Shown: positions 40,701 through 50,533 of the stretch, piece by piece | How the letters are laid out: each line of letters starts with the position of its first letter | Numbering within the stretch: position 1 is the stretch's first letter | Source: Zygnema cylindricum | Lineage: Eukaryota > Streptophyta > Zygnematophyceae > Zygnematales > Zygnemataceae | Length of the DNA: 64,000 nucleotides | Direction of reading: 5' to 3' | Assembly (NCBI GenBank): GCA_037447655.1 | Contig: JBBHKE010000817.1 | Span: 369,372 to 433,371, forward strand | Notes under the pieces: model-generated | What the model saw: the letters and a program-made list of their open reading frames with translations, nothing else | Database searches by the model: none | What the model was told of the DNA's origin: nothing | Made by a program: the position numbers and the translations under genes

Positions 40701-42264
40701 TTTTGGTGGAAAGAAAGGTGGTGATAGGAAAGGGGAGGAGGACCAGCCTGTGTCAAATTCTGACAATACCGATGATGAAGGTACCTCGGGAACTCTAGGA
40801 GGTGGTCTTGGTGGCAATGGAGGAGATGAAGGTAATTACGATGAGGCCACAAAAGCTTCACCGGAAGTGAAAAACTCTAAAGGATTTCCACCTGTAACAA
40901 AGCGTGGTGAGTCCTCACTTACCTTCAAGGGGTCCAGAGAATTGTCTAATAATTTTAAGTCTGGATTGTAATCTAGTCTTTGTTTTCTTTCTCTAATTAG
41001 TCAATAAAACCAAATTTAGGGTTGAGTGATGTGGTCGCTTGCTGTACACTCCTTCAATTTGTGTTAGTAAACATTATTCTATGATTTCCAGCTCTCAGAA
41101 AACTCAACTGAATTAATGCTGTTTACTCTAATATTCTTGGAAAAAAGGCAGGTTGAATTTGTCTCTTATATACCATTTGGGTTTCATGGTTTCTCAGTTG
41201 CAAGTTGTGTTTTATGTGTTTATAACACTAATTTGTCCCTGACTTCTTTGCCCAGAAATCATAAGTACTGTTAATAGACACTATTCACGGGAGTGGACAT
41301 AAATTGGCCTCGTCATTCTGCACAAATGCAGTAAATGTTGATACTATTTCTGCTTTCTTACGAATAATTCCTACACACTAATAGCAGTGTGGCAGTGTAG
41401 TATGTTAAAACACAGTTTATTTCATTTCTTGGTTGCGGATTCGACTCAATCTTTACATATTTTATTTAAAATATTCATTGGTCACGTTTATCAAAGTTTG
41501 GTTTTATGCAAGGAAAGAAAAAGCCCTTAACGATCTGCAATAGTAACCCCCTCTTCCACTCTGCTGCCCTTTCTCTCCTTTCAGCTGCTTGCCCTGCTTT
41601 CTCTCTGTCTTTTCCCTCTCTCTTTCTCCAGCCGACTCCTCCCGTCTTTCATTCTCATTTCTCCTCTTCTTTCCACTCTCCTTCTTCCCCCTCTTCCTTC
41701 CCCTCCCTCTTGTGTTTCATTCTTCCCCTTTCCTTCTTCCATTCCTTCCTTCCACCCTGTTCCTCTCTTTCTTTCATCCATTCCTCCTCCTCTCTCTCCA
41801 TGCTTAATTCTTGGTCATCATCCCTCCCTCTCCTCCTCCTCCCTCCCTCCCACACATACACACCTTCTACTGGTGGTTCAGGAGATGACCCGGTTAGTGA
41901 AAGCGAGTACGGAAGTGCGAGTAGTCAAGCCACGAAATCTAATGCCATAGGGGGCAGTGAAGTGGAAGATGAAGGGTTCGGTGCCGGGACTACGGAAGGA
42001 ACAAGCACTTCTTCTAAAAAAGAAGTTTCTAGTACTGAGACTGTTTATGCTTCAGAAGAGGCCAAGGAGAAAAAAGGGGGAGGGGGAGGAGGATTCTGGT
42101 GGGGGTTCATGGCGTTTCTTGTCGTCAGTGGGTTCGTGGGTTACTTTGTTTACAATCGGTTCTTCAATTCTCGTATGCAAGGGAGAGGATGGAAACCGTT
42201 GACAGATGTCGAAATGTCGTGGCCAAACGGTCATGGAGATAACACACAAAGCTTGATACGGTAA
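37751..42264 (+). CDS. Acidic repeat-rich probable type I membrane protein, family unknown
   Basis: Three exons, 37751-37835, 38567-40906 and 41882-42264, with GT-AG borders and matching phase 1 joins; 935 residues. Exon 1 encodes a signal peptide (MAGHRSFVVFGVALGSFVVC, then LILAGCDAS). Exon 2 encodes about 780 residues of Glu/Lys/Gly/Ser-rich sequence. This includes about five copies of a 22-residue unit (GKSTEGEEEEEENESKAKSF, genomic 39534-40040) and an earlier triplicate of KTRLGEGEGE-type units (39125-39265). Exon 3 ends in a transmembrane segment, residues about 880-903 (FWWGFMAFLVVSGFVGYFVY), and a 32-residue tail with RGWKPLTDVEMSW. The layout (signal, acidic lumenal repeats, one membrane span, short tail) resembles TGN38/46-type trans-Golgi proteins, but I see no sequence evidence for that name. 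WKPL could be an ATG8-interacting W-x-x-L; this is speculation. The exon 2 acceptor is a NAGNAG (CAGCAG at 38564-38569). Reading on through intron 2 gives a stop at 40971. Confidence 0.75.
38034..38195. mobile_element. MITE-like element, family A, partial, in intron 1
   Basis: Contains ACCGTATATTGCTATTATTA, TTTTTCCGTGCACACTTCTC and the CGGAGACTATTAATCGAAAG core, then ends without the right terminus. Confidence 0.5.
38277..38532 (+). repeat. Tandem repeat, about 58-61 bp unit, in intron 1 of the acidic gene
   Basis: Five copies of a unit containing GACTGACTNTCTTCTTGTCT, TGACGATAAATTTTGTCTGG and TTGTGAAAA. Alternate copies share variants (GGTAGTG/GGTTGTG, CTTTC/CTGTCTTC), so the higher-order period is about 119 bp. 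Confidence 0.9.
39534..40040 (+). repeat. Coding 66-bp tandem repeat
   Basis: In-frame units encoding about 22 residues each (GKSTEGEEEEEENESKAKSF plus NR), interrupted twice by a different 20-residue unit (NNGITGSRKGVTGSTFGKST type). The pattern (three simple units flanked by two composite ones) shows unequal crossing-over or replication slippage of a composite block. Confidence 0.9.
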
Positions 42265-43700
42265 AACAGAGTGGAAAAGAAGAGGATTCTTTTCTTTTTT
42301 CTTTTTTCAAATCTATCTGTTTCTCGCCACTCTCGACTCTCTTCTTTCTTCGTTTGCTTTGGAGATGGGGCTTAGATGCGGCAAGTTTGACAGAATGACC
42401 AGGTTCAGGTGGATAATGAGGCAAGAGAAGGAGAGGGGGTTTTTCATGTTTAAATGGAAAGAAAGGAGATTTCTCATGTTCAAATACAAAGAAAGGAGGT
42501 TTTCCATGTTTAAATGGAAGCTTAGACCAGAGGCTTTTGGAGGCTAGTTGAGAAGTTTGTGGTGAACCGTTTCTCTTCTTTTCACACACGGTGACAACTT
42601 GTGAAAACGTGCCGAACCACCACTATATTTTGTGGGCATTCATAGAACCCAATGGGATGTCTCTTCACAACATGCCGACGGATAATGGAAGTTTTGTAAA
42701 AGGTGGTGTAAGTTTCTCAGAATGTCCGAGCGAGATTGAAATTTTAGTCAAATGTTTGGAGAAATTTCATGTTGCCCCAGATGCCACAACCTGGTTTTGG
42801 AGATTTTTTTAAGATTGCGGGCGTGCACTTCAAAAGCAAAAGTTTTCAGCATGTCGACCGAAAATATAGAGTTTTTGTGATATAAAATGAAAGCTTGTCA
42901 GGTATTTAATGCATTTTTAGCGTAGGGTGAAAAGGTATTTATTTGTTCAATTCACTTTGTTTTTTTTTGTGTACTTGCTGGCCAATTTTTATCTAATAGT
43001 AAACACGTTCTGATTCTTTCACCGTGAAATTCAAAGTTTCTACTACTGTGTACGATTGACGAGTAATTATTTTTGACAAAAGGGTCTATTGTGGAGTTTG
43101 AATTGCACAGTCCTGTTGCTTGAAAGGCTGTACGGAAATCATTCTATTGATAGTTAATTTTTCCTCAGTACAAGGACCTCTGTTGATTGTATGTTTTGCT
43201 TTGTTGTATTTGACACGTAAAAACATTATGACGACAAGAGGCATCTCCCTATTGTGTTTCACGACTTTAATTGCAATGCAATATAGATGGCATGTTGTAT
43301 CGTGGAATAACTCTGTTGTATAGTTTGAGAAAGCGTAGGATGGTAATACGGTCAAGGATTTGAAGTAACTATACAAAAAATAGGTTCATTTCCCTAAAAG
43401 GAGTCATGATACAAAGAAAATGCTCAAGAATCATGTTCTCCACAATAAAGTCACAACCGTTGGACAAAATTACAGAACAAGTTGTACTCTCTCATAAAAC
43501 CCCAAATAAATAATCATTCTTAATATAAAAATAAACCGCTATTTAAATACAAATTGTACTCCCCTAATAAATAATCCTATTACAAGTAACACTTAGAAAT
43601 TCTTCAAAACCCATGAGATAACATGAATAAATAATTAACAGAAAATTATATCATCTAGCATACACTATTTTACAACCAGCCCATGTGCTTAATGCGGTGA
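42265..43700. other. 3' region of the acidic gene and convergent 3' region of the pyrophosphatase gene
   Basis: Includes a 33-bp repeat at 42441-42525 (three copies of TCATGTTTAAATGGAAAGAA followed by AGGAG). The rest, to the pyrophosphatase stop at 43757, shows no exon; short open frames match nothing. Confidence 0.5.
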
Positions 43701-43756
43701 TAACATTGTCCTTCAACTTCAGCCCGCCGCAAAGTGTACTTTTTCAAACCAGATAG

Positions 43757-46700
43757 TCACACCTCTAGGGGACCCGAATTGGGAGTCTCGCAACCCTGAG
43801 AAGCTTTTTGAATCCCACATCCGCTGCTCAACTGTCGCAATGGCAGTTTCAACCCTTCAACGCTATACTGCTTCACCAAAGTGCGGATAGCTACCATCAT
43901 TGCGTCATCAGTCTGGTCCGCAATAACTGATGGTGAAGTTACATCACTTTTCACATCGACTTCTACGTCGACTTTTACATCGTCGACAGTCACGGCCGAC
44001 GAAAGGTTCTCCGTTGGTATCACAGGAGTCCTCGTGTGAAGGAGACACGGTGAAGTTATGGGCACATCTCCGACTGAAAGGCTATTATTATCTGCAGTAC
44101 CTATGAGAGAGGCCCCCACAAGGTTTTTCCAGAAGGCGTGTGTTTGGGCAATAATACCGAGTGTATAGGAGTGATCCATGGCTTGTTCATTCAGTCCAAA
44201 ACGATTCTCTGGTTTGCCTTCGTGGGTTTTGTATGTGCGGAACCACTCACTGCCATTCCACAAATGGAAAACACACAATAATGAGACGATTTCAAACCAA
44301 AAAATTGTACATTGTAATGCGGATACAAACTAAACTAACAGAACACGGGCCAACTCCTCATAACCTCTGTAGTAAAATCACAATGTTTACAACCATCAAA
44401 TAGCTTCTTGCTTCATCAATCGAGCTTCTCTCAACATTCTTGCAAAAAGCAAGTGAGAACCTGCACCGGCTACCTATCCATTACATTGTAAAGATGATGT
44501 TTCAGCTCACCGAATAGATGAAAGAACTCCAGGAAAGTGCAATTCCATATCAGTAACGTCATTAACCAGGGAGCAGAGAGGATCTGAAGCGGATATGCCC
44601 ACCACTTTCCAATCAAGCTCACCTTCGTCGATCATCGCAAGAGCTGTCAAGAATGCAATGTCCCAACAACTTAGAAAAACCTCTGTTTAAATGCGCTAGA
44701 TGAAGAGAATAATTCACGCTTACAATGTCCAAATAGATTCACACCTCAAGAACATGGCAAGCCCATCACAGTAAGCCTATATTTATAACCCTTCTCTATA
44801 GAAGCAAACCCCCATCATCCAGTCATTGAAAAAAAAAACGGTTGCCTTCACTCTAGTTGCTTCAATTCTTTAGTCGAATCTTTGTCAATCTTCCTCAATA
44901 AATGCTTGTATGACGAGATACACGAAAAAGACTTTTGAGTAGCTTACTGCTGTGTCCAATGTCCATAAAAGGACTACACAAAAGCTGCCTTACCTAGGAG
45001 CATTGGCATACCTGCGATAGGTTTGATGGCATAGATTTCCCCAGTTTTTGCTGTACGAGAACCGATTTCTACCACATCTACGGGGTCATTATCCCCCACA
45101 ATGCCTCCGCATTCGATACTCTTGTGCGAAGGATCCTCCCATGTCTGCATGTGTGTGTTACGAACTTTGAATGAGTAACTTCTTTACAGCCCATAGCTAT
45201 TAGAGATAGTGAATTATCAGTGATAGCACTCATGAATGTTGCAAACGTTAAAAAAGTGATTTCTTTACTATTCCGAATCTAGTCCCTAGACTCGCTAGCG
45301 AATTATTAGTGTTAACATTTTGGTAGAATTAACCATACTCGTTATGTTCTGCCACATGGCTCATTGTGGGCCACTCAACCAAACAGTGTTATTAACACTA
45401 ATTTAAGATTTTGGGTAAAAAAAACACTCACTCGAATTAGAGAGATACACTTTAATAGCGATGGCCAATGTACAAAGGGGGAGTGCAGGGATGCAAAGAT
45501 TAGGGATTTTCGCCTGAGCTTATAATTTCAACTTGACTCGATCAGCATAAAAGCTGGCAACGCAGGAATTGCTTTGTAGTGTTGTCTCTTAAATAGTATG
45601 ATTTATGACCGTATTGAATCCCATTGAGCCATATTTACTATTTTACACCGGTTTGAATCCATTAAATTGTAGAATAATTACTTAAATATAAAAAAAATAG
45701 CGCCAGAGTGAGCCCAGACTAGGTGACCGCTTTTTGAAAACGACAAAGCAGCAGCAGCGACAGCTTTTTGAGAACATTCTTGGTTCTCACCTGAGGCAGC
45801 ATGCCATAATTCCACAACATATCGATGCCATAGAATCGTAGTTTGCCATTCTTTGTATCCTGTTTGATCGGATTCCCAGCCTCTGTTGTCGATACCTGCA
45901 TTCCAAAACTCAAATGGAAGGCACTTGAGACTACATACATATGGGTTTTTAAGCTTTTTAGTAGGATATTTTAGGGTTTTTTAGAGTTTTGCGCCCTTTT
46001 CCAGCTTATTAAGACGACTCCATTTTCCTTTTACATTACTACACTGCTTGGTCTTTGACTGTTAAATATAGAACTGTACCTACAAATGGTTGATATGCGG
46101 TATCTATTCACCCTTTCCAATTGATGATGCCGAGTGTACGGCTAACAAAGGGCTCGTCTAAATTACCTCAAACTTTGCTCGTGTCCCACGTGGAATCTCA
46201 CATACAAAATTGAGAAATCCTTTCCTCCCAGTTTGTAAAGGCACGGTGTGCCAAGGAGAGGCGATTGTTCCATCGGCCAAACGGAAACGGAGACGGTACT
46301 CTAAGGAACCCTCATTAGATTCAGGAAGAATTGTCTGAATTTGCAAAATAAACCAGAGAAAAAACTGGTCATCACTCTGATTTCAGAAGAGAAGCTTTAC
46401 AAAAGCGTCTAGTCAGAGAAGCTAAAATCAACATTCACTTCACGTATGTGCTTCTGTGAGCATTATTTATATCACTACATAGTTCTGAAAAAAACGAGCA
46501 TCAAATAATTGTATTCCCTAAGTCCCATTCTAAGGTACTGTGTATCACTATTAGTGACAATATTTTTTTCCGTCAATTATGTAACCTTTTCCCATGCACA
46601 CGTGTCCGATTATCATTTGGAGACAGCCATTTGAAAGTAAAACCTTTCCATAGAAACCGCCAGATTAGTAATCTAATAAGCGTGCACGGAGAAGATGATT

Positions 46701-47237
46701 TCAAAGGCAGACAAAGGTACCGCTAATAGCTATGGAAGAAGATTTAAATGGACAAAAAATAGCTGATAGCATAACCAAATTTCCAGTGATCGCCACAGCT
46801 CGTTAGTAGAAAAAATGTCGGGACTTCTGTGGTTCATTTTATGTTACATATTGTTACTCACCAAAAACGATTTAAAATTTTTCAATGCCATATACAAAAT
46901 AAAATCGTGATTAAAATGCAGAAATTATAAATGTGAAAAACGGCACAACAAGGCTTATGCAACAAAAATAATCGTACTCGAGATGCTATGTGCATGCAAT
47001 AGTTGGCACTGGGCAGGTCATAATGTCAATAACAAACCAGCTTAGAAAAAAAAACTATTCTTTTTGCCAGAATAGTTAAACCGCGATCAATATCAAAAAT
47101 GTGTTTGAAGTTATTTATTTTACCTGAATGCAGGATTCGATGGATGCCGATCGTCCCCTCATACAGACACATACTTCCTCAGCAGTTGGTTCAGACATAT
47201 TGTTGCCATCGTTGATCACACTAACGTTTGGAGACAT
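43757..47237 (-). CDS. Soluble inorganic pyrophosphatase (family I, plastid PPA6-like) with long C-terminal tail
   Basis: Hydrolyses pyrophosphate to two phosphates. Exons, high to low: 47124-47237, 46167-46334, 45791-45895, 45012-45144, 44511-44643 and 43757-44249, all GT-AG with consistent phase. That gives 381 residues from the ATG at 47237. Conserved segments in order: SLEYRLRF; PWHTVPL; NFVCEIPRGTRAKFE; KQDTKNGKLRFYG; WNYGMLPQTWEDPSH; the catalytic signature GDNDPVDVVEIG (D147, D149, D152); AMIDEGELDWKVV (D179, D184); LVNDVTDMELHFPG; and WFRTYKTHEGKPENRFG. The core ends near residue 268. The family normally stops soon after this, but here 113 Ser/Thr/Val/Asp-rich residues follow, rich in VDV repeats. 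The frame stays open upstream of the ATG to a possible acceptor (TATCTAG) near 47310, so a transit-peptide exon probably lies upstream; a candidate is the frame at 47486-47680. Confidence 0.9.
46533..46732. mobile_element. MITE-like element, family A, in a pyrophosphatase intron
   Basis: Contains CTGTGTATCACTATTAGTGA, the TTTGGAGACAGCCATTTGAA core, GTGCACGGAGAAGATG and ACCGCTAATAGCTATGG. Diverged. It lies in the intron between the first two assigned exons. Confidence 0.6.
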
Positions 47238-47485
47238 CTTTTCACAAATTGTTGACAATCCGGATTGAATTGTTCCTTCTTTTACCAGAAAGGATATTGG
47301 CCTCCGAAGAACCTAGATACTTGCACTTTTCAAAAAATCTTCCCGGTTCACCTAATAAATCTTTGTATTGCTGGAGGCTTTGATAGTCAGTACACTCAAC
47401 ACTAAAATTAGTGCTCAACTTGCAACAGTCCTATTGCGCAAACTACTCAACTATTAAACTTCCAAAGACTTCCAAGTATACACAA

Positions 47486-47680
47486 TTAGCATTCGATGCC
47501 AAGCTTATACCATAAACAAACTTCGATAAAGGACAAAAAAAGAATAGATGTAAAACGTTTGGCATCTGAGAGATGACGCAAGCATCGCCTTTTCATGGTT
47601 GCAGCCTTGCAGGTGAAACGTAACAAAATCAGAGGATTCCTTTGAGCCACTTTCAGAAATGAAATTAGCATTGAAGCCAT
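47486..47680 (-). CDS. Candidate transit-peptide exon of the pyrophosphatase gene
   Basis: An ATG in CAATGGCT context opens MASMLISFLKVAQRNPLILL then RFTCKAATMKRRC, basic and hydroxylated like an organelle-targeting peptide. It lies 250 bases upstream of the first assigned exon on the same strand. I could not find a donor whose phase joins cleanly to that exon, so this is a candidate only. A second, similar ATG (MASLPISSLKV) exists in the tandem duplicate just upstream. Confidence 0.3.
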   Translation of the reverse strand: MASMLISFLKVAQRNPLILLRFTCKAATMKRRCLRHLSDAKRFTSILFLSFIEVCLWYKLGIEC

Positions 47681-47884
47681 TGACTGCTGACTAATTATGT
47701 CCGCAAACGGACAAAAAAACTGCAGCTGATCAGCTTTTCAATAAGGAGAATCGAGAAATAATGTCTACTTTCAGAGACGAAATTGGCAGTGAAGCCATTG
47801 ACTGCTGACTAATTACGCGGAAAACGACAAAAAAACTGCAGCTGATCAGCTTTTCAACAAGGAGAATCAAGAAATAATGTCTGG
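47648..47884 (-). repeat. 118-bp tandem duplication across a candidate start codon
   Basis: Two copies, offset 118 bases. Each contains ACTTTCAGA, GAAGCCATTGACTGCTGACT, AATTA, CAGCTGATCAGCTTTTCAA and AGAAATAATGTCT. Differences are few, so the duplication is fairly young. Each copy carries an antisense ATGGCTTC start. Confidence 0.85.
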
Positions 47885-47932
47885 CGGTTCTGGCAAGACT
47901 GCAGGGATGATGCAAGCGAAGTAGCAGGAGAA

Positions 47933-48150
47933 TATACACCGCGTATCGCTATTAGTGTTGATAATTTTTTAGCCACTTAAAACATATTTTCTCCGTACAC
48001 ACTTGTCACCGCCAATTCGAAGGTGAGAATCGTGGATTTTAATCGCCACCGTCAGATCCATAATCCGACAACTGTGTACGGAGAAAAGATGTTTAAACTT
48101 TAAAGTGGAAAAAAAAAAACATCAACACTAATAGCGATACACGGTGTACC
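47933..48150. mobile_element. MITE-like element, family A
   Basis: Left end TACACCGCGTATCGCTATTA pairs with right end TAATAGCGATACACGGTGTA. The arms CATATTTTCTCCGTACACAC and CTGTGTACGGAGAAAAGATG pair exactly in part. Well preserved. Confidence 0.85.
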
Positions 48151-48934
48151 TCTTCGCCGGCTGAACAGAGCCAAGTTGTGTCGCAATATTTCTGTAAAAT
48201 ATTTGAAGTCACTTACATGAGGCCAATGACTACGAAAAACCTGTAAATTAAATTTCAGAATTTGAATAAAAAAGTAATTAAATATACGGGATTGCTGGCG
48301 TTATAGCCGTACCGTGATTGCAGTAATCGTACAGAATACTGTACGAATCGTACAGTTTTGAGTCCGATTACTGTGATTAAATGGCAGTAACGCTTCCCGT
48401 ATTTCGTATTTCCCCCCTCTACCGGCTACTGGAAACAGAAAATCTGAAATCGTGAGCGTCCACACAAATATGGACGGTCCGGAACTTTATATTTTAATCG
48501 TTGCCAAAAGTGAAAAAATATCTGAAGCGTTCATTTCGATATATTTTCGAATGATCTTTAAAGTCAGCTGCCGTACGAATCGCCAAAATTTGTATTCTGA
48601 TGTGCAAGAGGTTCTGCTTCAAACATATCGGCAAGCTTTTGAGGTTCGAATCAGAGGTCGCAAAAGTCAAAATTTTACATAACCGAAACCGACCGTTTTT
48701 TTTTTCAAAATCCGAGTAACCGACTCCCGACCGGGTTATGTCACGCTCCAAAATTGTTAACCGTTAACCGACCGGTGTTTACGAAAATAAAAGTTAACCG
48801 AAACTCGATTTCTCGCGACTAACCGTGCCCGCCCGTAACCGAAAAAGTACAAAATTTTATAATGTACGACGTATGAATAAGCCAATAATTACGATTTGTC
48901 GCGTTCCCTTAGATTTGCGAAATGAATAGTGTAC

Positions 48935-49138
48935 TACACCGTGAATCGTTATTAGCCTTATGTACTCTATATCGGCACCCCAAATTTTTTACATTAATAC
49001 CTTAAATAGAACAGATTACACTATTTAAGGACATGGACCATAATCTGTCACGTCTCCTGGCACTAAATTTGAATGAATGACGCTATTTTTTTCTTTACTC
49101 TAATAATTTCTATAGTCTAATAACGATTCGCAGTGTAC
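48935..49138. mobile_element. Family D MITE-like element, 204 bp
   Basis: Left TACACCGTGAATCGTTATTA; right CTAATAACGATTCGCAGTGTA, complementary with one or two mismatches. It is inserted in the hAT-like element. Confidence 0.85.
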
Positions 49139-49197
49139 CGTGTCAGATTTGCGACGCTTTGTCGCGTTCCCTAAGATTTCGAAATGAATAGTGTTAC

Positions 49198-49662
49198 TAC
49201 ACCGTCAATCGCTATTATAGTAAATGAATAAATAGCGTAAAAAAAAAAAAGTGTTATTAACACTAATCGGGAATTATTTTTTTTTGAAAAAAAAAATATT
49301 TACTAATTAATCCCTAACTGTAATTTGGGTTGTCCTGAATAATAAATACCCGCCCTTACAATCTCTACAATAATATGTGTATTCGTACAAAATCTGACAA
49401 TTCGTACGCCGTCGTGCTGTTCACACGGTCGACGGACGAACATATGAGAACGTGATTTTTTTCAACGAGTTTGCATCTCTTTCTTCCAGTGCACATTCAC
49501 ATGTGTGCGCAATAATGTGAAGTGTCTTCTTATGCCTTTGTAATTCAAAAAGTACCATTTCGTACGAAAATATCCTGTCCGTATTATGGATTGTATTTCG
49601 GGTTTTTTTTTTTAAAGGGCACCGAATTGGCGTTATATACTCCAATAGCGATTGACAGTGTA
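49198..49662. mobile_element. Family D-related element, about 465 bp
   Basis: Left TACACCGTCAATCGCTATTA; right CAATAGCGATTGACAGTGTA, complementary. It is flanked on both sides by nearly identical 58-base sequences (49140-49197 and 49662-49718), each containing GTGTCAGATTTGCGACGCTT and TGTCGCGTTCCCTAAGATTT. Confidence 0.85.
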
Positions 49663-50277
49663 CCGTGTCAGATTTGCGACGCTTTGTCGCGTTCCCTAAG
49701 ATTTGTGAAATTAATAGTGTAACTACCGTGTCAGATTTGCGATGCCAATCATGATGTCACGTACTTCCACGATACCAAAGACTACAAAGTACAATATTGT
49801 TGGATTGTATGGACAGTACAGAATTTTCATTTTTTGGTTTTCTGGTTGACCGACCGTAACCGACCGTTTTTTATTTTTTGGTGAATCAACCTACCGCAAC
49901 CACCCGACCGTCAAAATTTGGCAACCGAATCCGTTCCGGATCCGGCGAGGGCGGTCGGTTAACGGTCGGTCACGGTTTCGGTTGACCGTTTGCGACCTCT
50001 GCCATACTGTGCTTTAACTAAAATTGAAACTCGAGTCGATTTCAGTACAAGTTTGAAGGTGAGCTGGCATGACGTGACAGTAGGTTGAAAAGAGAATAAC
50101 GCCAAATTGAAGTACATTCTAAAAGTTTTAAGATGACGTAATCACACATTCCTAGAACGGTGGGAGATTTTATCGTTGCAGGTTCAATTTTGGAATAAAT
50201 CTCTATTAAAAATCAAAAACCTTTGGTCGCCGTTTTGAAAACCTTTAAATATGCGGTGTTTGTGAGTCCGCGCGACC

Positions 50278-50432
50278 AAAAACGGCCACGGCAGCGACTG
50301 GGACGACGACCACGACCGCGACAACGACAGTATCGACGAGAGCGACGACGACCACAACAGCGACCACGACAGCGACCACGACCGCGACCGGCACATCGAC
50401 AACGACCACAACAGCAACCACGAAAGCGTTAG
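50278..50432 (+). repeat. CGACCA/CGACAA hexamer minisatellite
   Basis: About 25 degenerate hexamers of the form CGACNN (GACGACGACCACGACC, GCGACAACGACAGTA). Related sequence recurs at 52905-52965, and the preceding 60 bases (CCTTTGGTCGCCGTTTTGAA) resemble 53200-53260. Confidence 0.8.
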
Positions 50433-50533
50433 GGTATGTCCCCATGTACTTGTAACTAAGCGAACCTACTTTGTATTTTAGTGTGGATCCGTCGGACTCG
50501 GTTTTCAAGTGTCTATGTGTAAGAACTATTGAA
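50433..50533 (+). repeat. Family E terminus
   Basis: Begins AGGGTATGTCCCCATGTACT then TGTAACTAAGCGAACCTACT. The latter is the diverged complement of AAGTAAGTTCGCTAAGCTAC near 15120. It may be the left end of an element closing at 52734. Confidence 0.45.

Larger units (their letters stand above)
48652..50001. mobile_element. hAT-like non-autonomous element with nested insertions
   Basis: Left end CAGAGGTCGCAAAAGTCAAA; right end ...CGGTTGACCGTTTGCGACCTCTG, complementary over CAGAGGTCGCAAA. CAGRG termini are typical of hAT elements. Both flanks then hold many ACCGACCG words. I do not see a matching 8-bp target duplication. Two family D elements lie inside. No transposase frame. Confidence 0.6.

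Noticed and set aside
38674-40971. Acidic protein as a free-standing 765-residue gene
   Set aside because: The frame is open back to the acceptor at 38566, begins with no ATG there, and joins a signal-peptide exon upstream in phase.
41506-41880. Start of the last exon of the acidic gene at 41506
   Set aside because: Sequence before 41882 is a C/T-rich intron end; the acceptor TTCAG at 41877-41881 matches phase exactly with the exon 2 donor.
48640-48665. tRNA T-loop-like GGTTCGAATC
   Set aside because: No cloverleaf can be built; it abuts the CAGAGGTCGC transposon end.
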